From Chloroflexota bacterium (GTDB taxonomy: Bacteria > Chloroflexota > Anaerolineae > UBA1429), in the NCBI GenBank assembly GCA_012841405.1, contig DUUT01000206.1, positions 1 to 33,910 of the forward strand: DNA of 33,910 nt. Reading direction: 5' to 3'. Made by a program: the position numbers and the translations under genes. Positions 8,528 through 19,300 of this stretch are shown in pieces; position 1 is the first letter of the stretch, and each line of letters opens with the position of its first letter. The notes beneath the pieces were generated by a model that saw only the letters and a list, made by a program, of their open reading frames with translations, was not told the DNA's origin and did not search any database.

Positions 8528-10185
8528 CGGTAGGCCTGCCCGAACCGTTCCCGTGCCTGCCCACCATTGAGGAAGAAGATAGAAATCCAGCCATCCGGCT
8601 CTTCGGCAAGCGCTTCATCGCCGAACAGGGCGCCTTGGAACTGCTCGTGGAATTCCTGTCGGTGGTCTGCTGTGAGAAGCAGATCTCGACTGTCGGTCTG
8701 ATCTATGGCCCACTACCCAGTCGAGATGCCCTGGTAGCATGGCCTCGCTCAGCGCCGCTCCAATACAGACCACCCGTCAAACTGAACCTCAAGCTCTTTG
8801 CCCTCCTAGGCGCGTCCCCTGTACACACGCGACATCCCGCACATATGGAGCATTACGAGTCCCTCACTAGACGCCTCGAGAGCATGATCAAAATGAACGG
8901 TGGGAGGGTGCGCGAGGCGGTGGAGTGGCTGGAGGAATTGATGGCGGGGTTCCAGGGAGCGGGATCCAGCCGCACATGGTGCGCCCAGACGTTCTTCCCT
9001 GTCTCCAGAGGGTTGCTGACGCAGGAGACGCTGTGGAATGAAACGGAGGCTCGCGGACATCCTGCCACCGACTGGCTTGATTACGTCGGCGATTTTCTGC
9101 GTTATTTCAGTGTTTCTAGACATAGATTTCTTGCTAGAGGAGGGGAGCTCCTCTACCTTCAGCTATGTAACGCTTTGACTGCGCCTCCAGGGAGTCATGC
9201 TCACTTTGTGGATTCACTGCGCCAGTGCGAGCCCCTGTGCGTCTCTCGTGGAGAAGAGGATCCGGCCGAACTGCAACGAGTTCTGCAGCATGGCCTGAGC
9301 AACGTTTTCGGGCGCCCCAACGGTGCCTTTGATGCTCTAATCGACACTCTGGACGGATTGGACCCACACACGCAGCGGGCAGTAGCCAGTGCTCGAGGCA
9401 AGGATGATGGCTGGCTGGCCTGTGAGTGGTGTCCTCGAGAGAGTTGGAAAGAGGGCTACCTGTTTGCTATTGAGCTGAGCCGTGTGTTGACTGCCCGGCT
9501 CGATCCGATCGAGCGGCTGGAGAGCTTGGTGGTCAGCTGTGCGCTCCAGGTGCTGCGCAGTCTCTGTGCCCAGAGTGCGCGCTATGTGGAGATGGACCCG
9601 GCAGAAGGCCCGTGGGAGTATGCCTGGGTGATGACGCCGCCGGAGGGCGCCTCGGCGCCGCTGCGCATGGCGTCGCAGCGCAATCTACAAGTGGTGCAGC
9701 GGATGATCTACCAGGCGCTGCGCGGCGATGCGTTGGTCACGAACGCACACGGAGGCCCGGTCTCTGTGGATAGGCTGTATCGAGAGGCGGACACGCGGTA
9801 TGGTCACAAGCTCCTGTTGAACCTAGGTAAGAAGCTGGGGCTGATCGCCCCGAAGCGAGGGCGGGGTGCCAGATTCGTAATGACGGATGAGGTGCTGCGC
9901 TACCTCGTGCTGGCGCTGTTGCGGCCTGGGGAGCGCTGCACGTATGACACCTTCTTGAGGCGGCTCTATCTACACTATGGCATGGCCATCGAGGAGGAGT
10001 ACCTCGACGGTGCGGCCGCCTGGAGCGGTTTAGCGCCGAACCGGACGATGCAGCCGGGCAAGGGAAGTTGGTTGGCCGGCATGCTGCGGGCCGGTGGGTT
10101 TCTCACAGAGCTGTCGGATGCCTGCGCGGTGGTGCGCAACCCGTACGAGCCGGAGGTTGAGGGAGCGCGAGGAGGTGGGGCGTGA
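8524..10185 (+). CDS. dptG: DptG-like protein (candidate phosphorothioation-dependent restriction component)
   Basis: 553 residues with no recognised catalytic motif. ATG 8524 overlaps the previous stop as ATGA, which fixes the start; a longer upstream frame would run into the preceding gene. The protein is mostly helical. Near the C-terminus YREADTRYGHKLLLNLGKK followed by GLIAPKRGRGARFVMTDEVL looks like a winged-helix segment with a basic wing. Family knowledge: DptG is the small middle member of the DptFGH restriction trio. It sits exactly between the F and H candidates with 4-base overlaps on both sides. The name rests on position and size; on sequence alone I would call it a conserved hypothetical defence protein. 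Confidence 0.5.
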   Translation: MTVGLPEPFPCLPTIEEEDRNPAIRLFGKRFIAEQGALELLVEFLSVVCCEKQISTVGLIYGPLPSRDALVAWPRSAPLQYRPPVKLNLKLFALLGASPVHTRHPAHMEHYESLTRRLESMIKMNGGRVREAVEWLEELMAGFQGAGSSRTWCAQTFFPVSRGLLTQETLWNETEARGHPATDWLDYVGDFLRYFSVSRHRFLARGGELLYLQLCNALTAPPGSHAHFVDSLRQCEPLCVSRGEEDPAELQRVLQHGLSNVFGRPNGAFDALIDTLDGLDPHTQRAVASARGKDDGWLACEWCPRESWKEGYLFAIELSRVLTARLDPIERLESLVVSCALQVLRSLCAQSARYVEMDPAEGPWEYAWVMTPPEGASAPLRMASQRNLQVVQRMIYQALRGDALVTNAHGGPVSVDRLYREADTRYGHKLLLNLGKKLGLIAPKRGRGARFVMTDEVLRYLVLALLRPGERCTYDTFLRRLYLHYGMAIEEEYLDGAAAWSGLAPNRTMQPGKGSWLAGMLRAGGFLTELSDACAVVRNPYEPEVEGARGGGA

Positions 10186-13100
10186 GATTCCTGGCAAGGA
10201 CCATCGTCGATCATATCGTCGAAGAGGCCGTTGAGGAACGCGCCTATCGCTACGTGCTCCCATCGTATCCGTCAGAACTCTTGGTGGCGATCGGCGCGGC
10301 GCTCGAGGAGCAGCTGAGCCGCCGGGAGGGGCGGCGGGTTCGGTTCGTGTGCGGGATCGCGTACAGGCTGGGTGAGGCGTGGCGGCGGAGCGGCTCGGCG
10401 TCGGACGGGGCGAACCTGGAGTTGGCGCGGGAGCGCGGGTGGTACAACGCGGATGACAACCTGACGAGCCTGCGGAACCGGGTGCGCGACCCCGAGAGGG
10501 AGGATACGCTGGTTACGGTGTTGGCCGGGTACGACCACATCGATGACCGGGCGAGCCTGCAGGACTTTTTTCACCTGGACGACGGCGCGGTGTGGGCGAT
10601 CTGCCTGGGAAGGTCGTTCCGTCGGTGGGTGGAGTGGCGGTTTGCCGACGTGCTGAGCGCGGAGGACGAGGGGCGGGCCATGGAGCGTATCGCCGATGGG
10701 GTGCTGGCGAAGGCCTACGACCATGGGCTGGCGGACCTGGTGGGGATCAGCACGTACCTGGAGGGGCTGGACCTGACGGGGGTGTCGAACGGCGGAGAGG
10801 CGTACCGGCTGGTGTTGGGCGACCTGCGGGCGTTCAACCTGCCGCCGATGCTGGGTCTGGCGCGGGCGCGCGGAAAAAAGACGGTGGCGTCGTACATCCG
10901 GGAGGCGCAAGAGTTCGCGAACTATGGGCGGTTCCTGGAGGCGTCGGCGCGGCGGCGGGCGCTGCAGGCGATAGAGCGGTTTCGGGCGAGCGACCCACAG
11001 GAGCCGGACGCGGAGCTGTTGGGGGAGTTTGGGTCGCTGGAGGAGCTGTTGGCGTCGCTGCGGCGCTATATCGAGGCGCGATCGGGGGAGGACCGGGCCA
11101 AGCTGCTCCGGGCGGATTTCCCGTTCATCCTCGAGAAGGTGTTGGGGTACCGCGGGCCGGGGGAACCGCGGCGGCGGCAGACGGTGACCCGGCTGCGGGG
11201 GATGCCGCCGGAGGTGTTCCTGCGGGCGATGTGGCTGACGCTGGGCGAGTTTCGCTCGACGGGTAGGAGCGCGACGTCGGCGGGGGATGAGACGCCGGAG
11301 CGGATCTCGATACGGAGCGTGCTGTTTCGCCACGATTTCGATGCGGGTGATGGGGATGAGGACCACGGGGGGAGCGACGACGATCGGGCGCGGGCGTTTC
11401 TGCGGCGCGTGTTGGGGGGGATCGATGCGTGGTTGGAGGAGATGGAGGTAGGGGGCGGCGACGGGGCCCCATCGGCGCAGGTAAAGTCGAGATTGTGCCC
11501 GGACGGGGGGGATAGCGCGTTCGGGTACGAGAGGACGCACGTAGGGGAGCCCTATCTCAAGTTCGAGGTTGAGGTGGCGTCGGCCGGGGGAGAGCCGGTG
11601 CGTCGGGAGTACCTGTGGTGCCTGCCGCAGGAGCATGGGGTGCGGCTGTTGGAGAGCCTGTGCCTGTGGGCGCTGGATGGGTTCCGCCGGGGCGGGAACG
11701 CGTTGCCGGCGTACGCGGTGCCTCACATGCCGGAGGTGTTCCTGGCGCGGGACGAGGATGAGGTGACGCGGGTGCTGGGGGTGGCGGTGGGAAGCCAGGG
11801 CCGGCGGGTGGTGGACCTGCTGTCGGCCCAGGGGATCGAGAGGGAAGACCCGGCGCTGGGGCCGTTGCTGCAGGTATCGGCGCGATTCCAGGGGTTCCTG
11901 CGGGAGGTGGAGGAGAAGGGGTTCTATGCGGCGTTGCAGGGGCCGTTCGATGACCTGCGGATGGCGTATCGCGATGCGTGCCAGACGTTGTTGCAGCGTG
12001 GCCGAGAGAGCGCGCTGCAGCCGCTGTTGTTGAAGGCGTTCTATGTGGTGGACGAGCGCGAGGCGACGGCGGGGGAGTGGCAGTGGAAGACGGAGCTAGT
12101 GTGCGCGGTGGCGACGCCGCTGCATCCGGCGGTGCTGGATATGATCCGGCAGCAGCACACGTTCTTGGCAGAGAGTTTCTGCCTGGAGGCGTCGGAGGAG
12201 TTGACGCGGCGGGCGGCGCGGCCGTTCAGCCCGCGGACGTGGAGCCGGGTGACGGATCTGGCGCGGATCGAGCGGCCGGTGTTCGGGACGCTGATGAACA
12301 GCGCGGGGGCGCTGGACAGCCGGGTGCGGAGCTATGGGTATTTCCATCTCGTGGGGCAGTGTCGGACGCCGTCGGCGCAGATGAGCGGCCGGTTGTTGCT
12401 GGACTATGAGGATGAGGACGAGGAGGAGGTCAGCGACAGCGAGCTGTTCAGCGAGACGCGGGCGTCGAGCCTGGTGTGCCACACGCTGATGGACTATCGG
12501 GCTTTGCATGCCCATGCGGACGATGGGATGGCAGTGGGGGCGTACTGTGGGCGGGAGATCCAGCCGGTGGTGGCGGGGATCGATGCGTTTCTGAGGGAGG
12601 TGTTGGGGGATCGGGATCGGGGCGATCGGCCGTATGGGCTGCAGGTGACGGTGTTCTCGACGGGGCGGGATGACTCGGCGGTGACGCGGTGGCTGAACGC
12701 CTGGCGAGACCGGTGGCAGCAGGCGGAGCTGACGTCGAGCAGGCGGCACTATGAGAACTGCCGGATCACGATCGCCTATCGGGTGGTGGCGGATCGAGAG
12801 CGGCAGGAGCACTTGGCGCGGCTGGTGGGCGCGACGCCGCTGGATGTGTTGTTCCTGATGGATTTCGTGGAGGCGGGGACGGATCGGTTCGAGCATCTGG
12901 GGCCGGGCGACCTGAGCGATATGGGGTATCGCCAGTTTCCGGTGTTGGAGAAGGCGTGTTGCGCGGTGCGTACCGGGGGGAAGGCGGCGCAGCGGGAGCG
13001 GGTGCTGAGCCATGCGCGGTTCGGCCTGGCGACGCTGCACGCGGAGGTGATGGCGCGTATCAGCCAGGGGAACGCGGAGCCCGAGCGGCGGCACGTGGTG

Positions 13101-15464
13101 ATCAGCCGGAGCGATTTCGGGCCGTGGGAGAAGGTGATGGCCGCGGCGCACGCGCGCTGTGGGTGGGTGGTGTGCATCGATCCGGCGGTGGACGATCAGT
13201 TGTTGCGGCAGGGGATCCCGGCGGGGGAGAAGCGGCGGGAGATCATTGGCTTTGGCGCGGGGGTGGGCGCCAGCGGCGAGAGCAACTATACGGTGTCGAC
13301 GGAGCAGTACTCGCTGGCCGATGTGGGGCGACGGCTCGAGCAGCAGTTGTCGGTGCGGCTGGGGCCATGGGACGCGGACGTGCAGGAGCGGGTGGCGGAG
13401 CGCCTGGTCTCGGCGGCGGCGGGAATGGCGGGGCTGTCGGTGGTCAAGGCGACGGGACCGTCAGAGTATGTGCGGGACTATGCCGCGTATGCGACGCTGC
13501 GCACGTTGCTGCCGCGGGACCCGGAGGCGTTCTGCGACGAGATCGTGTCGTTGGATGCGTTCCACCACTGGTTCGACGATGCCCCGGTCAAGACGCGCCC
13601 GGATCTGCTGCGGTTGCGGGCCAGGATCGTGGAGGGGAATCTCGAGGTCGAGGCGCAGGTGGTGGAGTGCAAGCTGGCGCAGCAGTCGGAGGCGGTGTTG
13701 CGCGAGGCGCGCGAGCAGGTGCGGCATGGGTTGGAGCGGCTCGTGGGGCGCTTTCGGCCACGGCGCGAGGGGATGAAGATCGGGATTGGGGATCGGCCGG
13801 ACCAGCGGTACTGGTGGATGCAGCTCCATCGGCTGATCGCGACGCGGGCGAGCACGTCGCTGCCACGGTACCGTTCGACGTTGATGGCGCTGGAGCGGAT
13901 GGCGGAGGGGTTGTTCTCGATCTCGTGGCAGGGCGCGGCGGTGGCGTTCTGGACAGACGTCGACGGCGATGGGATGCGGCGCGAAACGGAGTGGCAGATC
14001 GAGATCGATGGTGACGAGATGACCGTTCCGGCGATCACCGCGGGCAAGGATCTGATCCGCCGGGTGTGCCTGGATGGGGTTAGCGCCGACATATTCGCCG
14101 GCGTGCCGGCGCTACGGCGCAGCTCCTGGGCGGGGACGGTGCCGGCGACGTCGGCGGGCGCGCCGGTCGTTGAGCCTGTGGACGAGGTTCCTGCGCGCGA
14201 CGAGGTCGAGCGCCGTGAGATGGTGGCGCCGGAGGATGGGACGGGTGATGGCCGGGCAGAGGTTAGGGCAGCGGCCGAGGCGCGATCGGAGCCGGTGGGG
14301 CAGGTCGTGATGCCCACTCCAGGGGCTCATGTGGTGGAGCGCGTCCTGCTAGGGCATCGGGTGCCGGGCAATCAGCCGGTGTACTGGGAGTTCGGGCACG
14401 AGGACCTGCCCAATCGCCACATCCTGGTGTTCGGGGCCTCGGGCACGGGCAAGACGTACACGATTCAGGCGCTGTTGTGCGAGTTCGGCAAGGCGGGCCA
14501 GAACGCGCTGATCGTGGACTATACCAACGGTTTCACCACGAACCAGCTCGAGGAGGTGTTGCGGGAGAGGTTGCGCCCGAAGCAGCACATGGTTCGGCGG
14601 GAGCCGCTACCGATCAACCCGTTCCGCAAGCAGGCGGATGTGATCGATGACGTGGTGCTGGATGAGGATCCGTCGATTACGGCGCAGCGGGTGACGGGGG
14701 TGTTCTCGGAGGTTTACCAGCTGGGGGACCAGCAAAAGTCAGCGCTGTACCAGGTGATCCGCGACGGCATCGAGGGGGGTGATGATGCCTTTGGCCTAGA
14801 GGCGTTAGCGGAGGGGCTGCAGGAGTTGCGCGAGGCGGGGGGGCCGGTAGCGACCTCAGCGGCCTCGGTGCTGAGCAAGATCCAGCCGTTCATCGACATG
14901 CATCCCTTTGGACCTGAGGATCCGGAGAGCTGGGAGTCGCTGTACACGGATACAGAGTCGCGGTGTCACATTATCCAGTTGGCGGGGTACTCGAGGGACG
15001 TACAGCGGTTGATCACCGAGTTCTCGCTGATCGACCTGTACCGCTACTACCGGGCGAAGGGGAGTAAGGACAGGCCTCGCGTGGTGGTGCTGGATGAGAT
15101 CCAGAACCTGGACCACAGCTTGGGTAGCCCGATGGGGCAGCTGCTGACAGAGGGGCGCAAGTTTGGGTTCTCGCTGGTGCTGGCGACGCAGACGCTGAGC
15201 AGCCTGGACCGGGATGCGCGGGATCGGTTGTTCCAGGCGAGCCACAAGCTGTTCTTCAAGCCGGCGGACACGGAGCTGCCGTCGTTTGCCCAGATCCTGG
15301 CGAACGCCACGGGCGACCGCAGCGAGGAGTGGGTGCAGCGCCTATCCTCGCTCTCTCGGGGGGAGTGCTATTCGTTGGGGCCGACACGTAATGAAGCGAG
15401 CGGTGGGTTGGATATGAAAAAGTATCACAAGATCCGCATCACCTCGCTGGGCGAGAGGTACTGA
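10182..15464 (+). CDS. dptH: DptH-like giant protein: PD-(D/E)xK-like core plus C-terminal HerA/FtsK-type ATPase
   Basis: 1760 residues, starting at GTG 10182, which overlaps the previous stop (GTGA). The C-terminal 400 residues form a HerA/FtsK-like motor: Walker A GASGTGKT at 1418-1425, Walker B VVVLDEIQN with Asp1638-Glu1639, and ATQTLSSL after it. A charged, Pro/Ala-rich linker (about 1325-1385) precedes the motor. Before the linker, Pro1140-Asp1141, 20 residues, then Glu1162-Cys-Lys1164 on a β-strand (AQVVECKLA) matches a PD-(D/E)xK nuclease core. The N-terminal 1100 residues are unassigned and helix-rich. DptH proteins are known as large ATPases of about this size that act with DptF and DptG to damage DNA lacking phosphorothioates. 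The coding strand is strongly G-rich. The ATPase call is firm, the DptH name probable, the nuclease core an inference. Confidence 0.65.
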   Translation: MRFLARTIVDHIVEEAVEERAYRYVLPSYPSELLVAIGAALEEQLSRREGRRVRFVCGIAYRLGEAWRRSGSASDGANLELARERGWYNADDNLTSLRNRVRDPEREDTLVTVLAGYDHIDDRASLQDFFHLDDGAVWAICLGRSFRRWVEWRFADVLSAEDEGRAMERIADGVLAKAYDHGLADLVGISTYLEGLDLTGVSNGGEAYRLVLGDLRAFNLPPMLGLARARGKKTVASYIREAQEFANYGRFLEASARRRALQAIERFRASDPQEPDAELLGEFGSLEELLASLRRYIEARSGEDRAKLLRADFPFILEKVLGYRGPGEPRRRQTVTRLRGMPPEVFLRAMWLTLGEFRSTGRSATSAGDETPERISIRSVLFRHDFDAGDGDEDHGGSDDDRARAFLRRVLGGIDAWLEEMEVGGGDGAPSAQVKSRLCPDGGDSAFGYERTHVGEPYLKFEVEVASAGGEPVRREYLWCLPQEHGVRLLESLCLWALDGFRRGGNALPAYAVPHMPEVFLARDEDEVTRVLGVAVGSQGRRVVDLLSAQGIEREDPALGPLLQVSARFQGFLREVEEKGFYAALQGPFDDLRMAYRDACQTLLQRGRESALQPLLLKAFYVVDEREATAGEWQWKTELVCAVATPLHPAVLDMIRQQHTFLAESFCLEASEELTRRAARPFSPRTWSRVTDLARIERPVFGTLMNSAGALDSRVRSYGYFHLVGQCRTPSAQMSGRLLLDYEDEDEEEVSDSELFSETRASSLVCHTLMDYRALHAHADDGMAVGAYCGREIQPVVAGIDAFLREVLGDRDRGDRPYGLQVTVFSTGRDDSAVTRWLNAWRDRWQQAELTSSRRHYENCRITIAYRVVADRERQEHLARLVGATPLDVLFLMDFVEAGTDRFEHLGPGDLSDMGYRQFPVLEKACCAVRTGGKAAQRERVLSHARFGLATLHAEVMARISQGNAEPERRHVVISRSDFGPWEKVMAAAHARCGWVVCIDPAVDDQLLRQGIPAGEKRREIIGFGAGVGASGESNYTVSTEQYSLADVGRRLEQQLSVRLGPWDADVQERVAERLVSAAAGMAGLSVVKATGPSEYVRDYAAYATLRTLLPRDPEAFCDEIVSLDAFHHWFDDAPVKTRPDLLRLRARIVEGNLEVEAQVVECKLAQQSEAVLREAREQVRHGLERLVGRFRPRREGMKIGIGDRPDQRYWWMQLHRLIATRASTSLPRYRSTLMALERMAEGLFSISWQGAAVAFWTDVDGDGMRRETEWQIEIDGDEMTVPAITAGKDLIRRVCLDGVSADIFAGVPALRRSSWAGTVPATSAGAPVVEPVDEVPARDEVERREMVAPEDGTGDGRAEVRAAAEARSEPVGQVVMPTPGAHVVERVLLGHRVPGNQPVYWEFGHEDLPNRHILVFGASGTGKTYTIQALLCEFGKAGQNALIVDYTNGFTTNQLEEVLRERLRPKQHMVRREPLPINPFRKQADVIDDVVLDEDPSITAQRVTGVFSEVYQLGDQQKSALYQVIRDGIEGGDDAFGLEALAEGLQELREAGGPVATSAASVLSKIQPFIDMHPFGPEDPESWESLYTDTESRCHIIQLAGYSRDVQRLITEFSLIDLYRYYRAKGSKDRPRVVVLDEIQNLDHSLGSPMGQLLTEGRKFGFSLVLATQTLSSLDRDARDRLFQASHKLFFKPADTELPSFAQILANATGDRSEEWVQRLSSLSRGECYSLGPTRNEASGGLDMKKYHKIRITSLGERY

Positions 15465-15465
15465 G

Positions 15466-16287
15466 GTGCTGCCGATCAATTTCCATCGAACGTTCGTGCC
15501 CGAAAGACGGCTGATTGGGGCGCTGCTTCACTATGCGGCGCTGGGCAAAGAGGGCACATATCAGGAGATCAGCGCCGAGACGGGGATCCCGATGGGGGAG
15601 TCGACGGGCAAGGTTCCGGCGATTGTGGACTATGCCCGGGGGATGGGGCTGGTCACGCTGGGCGAGACAGAGACGCCGCTCTCACGGAGGCCCATGCTTA
15701 CGCCCTTGGGCCAGGCGGTGTACGCGATGGACCGGTATCTGGGAGAGACGCTGACGCAGTGGGTGGCGCATCTGAACCTGTGCCGGGTGGACATTGGGGC
15801 GAGGACGTGGCGGGCGGCATTCGTCGATGGCTATCGTGCGTTGGGGAGTCGTTTTACGCGGGGCGAACTAGAGAGCTATCTCGTCGGTGTGTTCGGCGGC
15901 GGGAATGAGAGGACGGGGCCGCTGATCAGAACGTACGAGGATGAGGCGGCGCTCGGACGGGCTGGGGTGTTGGGGGTGTCGTTGGACGCCATCGAGCGGA
16001 GGAGCGCGCCGCTGCTCGATAGCTATGCCACGGCATATTCGGCCATGGCGCTGGAGTTGATGGAGACCTTTTTCCCGGGGCAGATGCAGGTCACGCTCTC
16101 GGATCTGAATGCCACGACAGGATGGTTCGAGGCGTGCCTGTGGGGGCCAGAGCAGGTCGAGCGGCTCTGCGCCTTACTGGATCGAAAGGGGCTGGTGACG
16201 GTGGATCGCCAAATGCGGCCATGGATCTTCGACAAACGCGCTGTGGCTGAGGGCGCATGGCCTAGCCTGTTCGACGACATAGCCTGA
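15466..16287 (+). CDS. DUF4007-like protein
   Basis: 273 residues, starting at GTG 15466 one base after the DptH stop. The N-terminus has FHRTFVPERRLIGALLHYAA, then a helix-turn-helix-like stretch (TYQEISAETGIPMGESTGKV) and LTPLGQAVYAMDRYLGETLT followed by an aromatic helix. This order (F-hxxF start, glycine-containing HTH with a GKV step, then a D-x-YL/LW-hL segment) resembles DUF4007, a family often found beside PAPS-reductase genes in phage-defence and phosphorothioation-related loci. The function of the family is not established; DNA binding through the HTH is a reasonable guess. Its place between DptH and the giant ATPase supports membership in the same operon. Confidence 0.5.
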   Translation: MLPINFHRTFVPERRLIGALLHYAALGKEGTYQEISAETGIPMGESTGKVPAIVDYARGMGLVTLGETETPLSRRPMLTPLGQAVYAMDRYLGETLTQWVAHLNLCRVDIGARTWRAAFVDGYRALGSRFTRGELESYLVGVFGGGNERTGPLIRTYEDEAALGRAGVLGVSLDAIERRSAPLLDSYATAYSAMALELMETFFPGQMQVTLSDLNATTGWFEACLWGPEQVERLCALLDRKGLVTVDRQMRPWIFDKRAVAEGAWPSLFDDIA

Positions 16288-16314
16288 CAACGCGACACAA
16301 CAGGGAGTGGCATT

Positions 16315-19300
16315 ATGGTGCGACTGGGCGACATCGTCTCGTTTCGTAGGGATCTGCTTTTCAGCGGCGCGGTGCAGGTCGGCTGGCTGGAGAGCAATCC
16401 AGAGCTGGCCGCGAAGGCGGCGGGCCACTTTGCCTTCCATGGGCCGAGTTATCATGGGGTGGCGCGGGAGGCGCTACAGGATCCGCTGTTGCGGCCGGTG
16501 GACACGGCGACGTTCGTGCTCGATGTGGTGGAGAGGATCACCGGGCAAAAAACGGGCGAGCCGTTCGCGATCGCCGTGGCAGGTTACGGCACGGGCAAGT
16601 CGCACCTCGGGGTGACGTTGGCCTCGCTGCTCGGCGCACCGGGGAGTGATCTAGCGGAGCGGGTGATCGCCAACCTGCGGAGCGCGGATCGGGAGACCGG
16701 GGAGCGGGTTCGTGGCTACCTCGAGAACCTGAGCCAGCCGGTCTTGGTGGTGGCGATCAACGGGATGCGGGATTTCGACCTGACGGGCGAGATCGTGCGG
16801 CAGGTGCTGTCGCAACTGCGAAGGCGCGGGCTGGACACGTCCGCGCTGGAGGACCTGCGCCCGCGGTTCCGGTATGCCACCAACTTTGTGGAATCGTTCT
16901 ACACGGCGTTGCGCGGCGAGTTTGAGGAGGAGTTTGGTAAGGCGTCGCGCGAGGAGATCGTCGGGCGGCTGGAGGCGCAGGACGAAGAGGCATTCGACCA
17001 CGTCAGTAGCCTGCACGAACGCAAGATGGGGGCACCCCTTCGGGCGGTAGGACAAGAGTCGCTGCACGACGTGGTGCGGGTCGTGCGCGACGTGTACTGC
17101 GGCCAGGGCAGGCCATTCGCCGGGATGCTCGTCCTGTTCGACGAGTTTGGCCGGTACATGGAGTTTGCGGTCCAGAAGCCGGGGATGGCCGGACCGGGCG
17201 CGCTGCAGCAGTTGCACGAGGCGGTGCAGGCGAACGCGGATGGGGTGTTCCTGCTGTGCTTTATCCAGTACGAACTGAAGGCGTACATCTCGCGCGTGGC
17301 GCCGGAGCTGCGTGACGATCTCCAGCGGTACGTGACGCGGTACGATGCAGTGCCCAAGGCAAGGTTGTCGACCAACCTGGAGACGCTGATCGCGAACCTG
17401 CTGGAAAAGCGCGATCCACAAGCGGTGGCGCGGCAGGTGGCGGCGCAGGGTGAGGACTCGGCTGTGCTGCGGGCCGACATGCTGCGCTGGTATCCAGATA
17501 TGGCGGGGCACGGGGTTTGGGCGGACGCCGAGACACTTGAGCGGGTGGTGCGGATGGGGTGCTGGCCGCTCCATCCGCTTTCCACCCTGTTGCTGTACCG
17601 CCTGGCGTCGGCGGGACGCTCGCTTCAGCAGCGATCGGCGCTTTCGTTGCTGGCCGATGCCTATGAAGCGGTTCAAGAACGTGAGGCGCCGGTAGGGTTC
17701 TCCATCGCGCCGGTAGACCTGTGCGGCGAGGCGTTGGTGGATGAGTTCGTAGCGTCAGAGCGCTCCTGGCAGCAGGGCGCCGCGGCGCAGGCGTATCGGG
17801 GTGTGTTGGCCAAGTTTGGGCCGCACATGAGCGCAGACGAGGAACGCGCGCTACGGGCGGTGCTGCTGTTGACCAAGACGAGCGCTCGGTTGGCATCAAA
17901 GACTGACTGCCTGCGGGCGATCACGTTGTTCAGTGGGCGTGCGGCCGAGGCGATCGAGGCAGCGGTGCGCTCCCTTGAGTCGGAGCGGGGGGCGCTGAGC
18001 TGGAATGAGGGGCTCGGCCAGTACGAGATCGTCAGCGATGCTGTGCCGCGGGCGCAGTTCCTGGCGTATCTGGAGGCCAGGGTTGCGGACGTCACGGCGG
18101 AGGATAGGGCAGGAATATTCGGTGAGAGTCTGGCCGGGTGGTTGCCCGAGCGCACCGATCTGGCGGTGCACAATACGGACTATGGCGCCAATAGCAATAT
18201 CTCGACGAAGGAGTGGGGCTATCGCGTCTCCTTTACGAACATCTCGTTGTTGGCAGCCCAGATCGAGAATGCCTTCCGGAACTGGCGCGACGCGCGAGGG
18301 GTAGATCAGCCCAAAGGCGAGCTGATCTATTGCTACGTGGGTGGCGAGAGCGAACTGCAGGTGGTGAAGGGAGTCGCGAAGGCGAGGCTCAAGAGCTGCG
18401 TGCAAAAGGCCGGGTTGCCATGGGACGTCGGGGTACCGATAGCGATCGTCTTTTTGCATGACAGAGATGGCGCGTTCGGGGCCAAACTGGCGGAGTACTG
18501 GGTGCTCGAGCGGGGCATGACGGAGCGCGACGCACAGCGTTTCGAGAGGTTTGTGTCGGATCGCAAGAGCATCGTGCGCGACGAGCTGGACAACCTGTTC
18601 GAGAACTTGAGACGGCAACGGCAGATGGTGTTCGCGACGGGGCAGGAAATCCCGATCACGTTGTTGACGAAGACCCTCGAGACACTCTTCGAGAGGATAT
18701 ACGCGAGGAGCATTCCGTTCCCATTTGACGGGTTTACGACCGATAGAGGAAACGCGGCGATCGATTGCGCGTTGTTCACGCGTGAGCTGTTCCTAGGGCG
18801 CCTCGACCGCGAATGGATCACGGCTCGGCGGCCGCAAGAGAGGAACCGGGCGGTAGAGGTGTTGGACAGCTGCTGGGGGGCGCTCGACGGCGCCGGGGCC
18901 GTCCGCCTGCTGCCAGCGCACCCGACGGTGCGGGGCATCATCGAGGAGATCGATGCACGGCTCGGTGCGGAGGACGGCGACGCGAGCCTTAACCTGGGGG
19001 CCGTGGTTCGGGAACTATGTCTGCCGCCGTACGGGGGTAGTATCGCGGCGGTGGGGCTGCTGTTGGCGCTCTACGTAGCGCCGCGACGGGACACCCTGGA
19101 GGTGCGGCGTCACGGGGAGACGGTTGGGATCGAGCGGTGGCTACAGGAGGCCCTGCCGAGGCGATTCCTCGAGATGTCGGTGCTCGACACCACCGAGATG
19201 GTGCGAGTCTCTGAGACGGCGATCGGAGAGTGGAACCGGATGTTGAACGCCTGGGAGATCGAATCGACGCATATCGGCAGGGTTGAATACTGGAGCAAAG

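Noticed and set aside
10272..11726. 484-codon minus-strand frame opposite the DptH candidate
   Set aside because: Pro/Arg/Gln-rich product with no domain, a product of GC-rich codon use on the real plus-strand gene.
12956..14014. 352-codon plus-strand frame in another frame of the DptH candidate
   Set aside because: Gly/Ala/Arg-rich, no start context, and nested within a coherent longer frame.
16651..17676. 341-codon minus-strand frame inside the giant ATPase
   Set aside because: Antisense shadow; the plus-strand frame carries the Walker B motif in this stretch.
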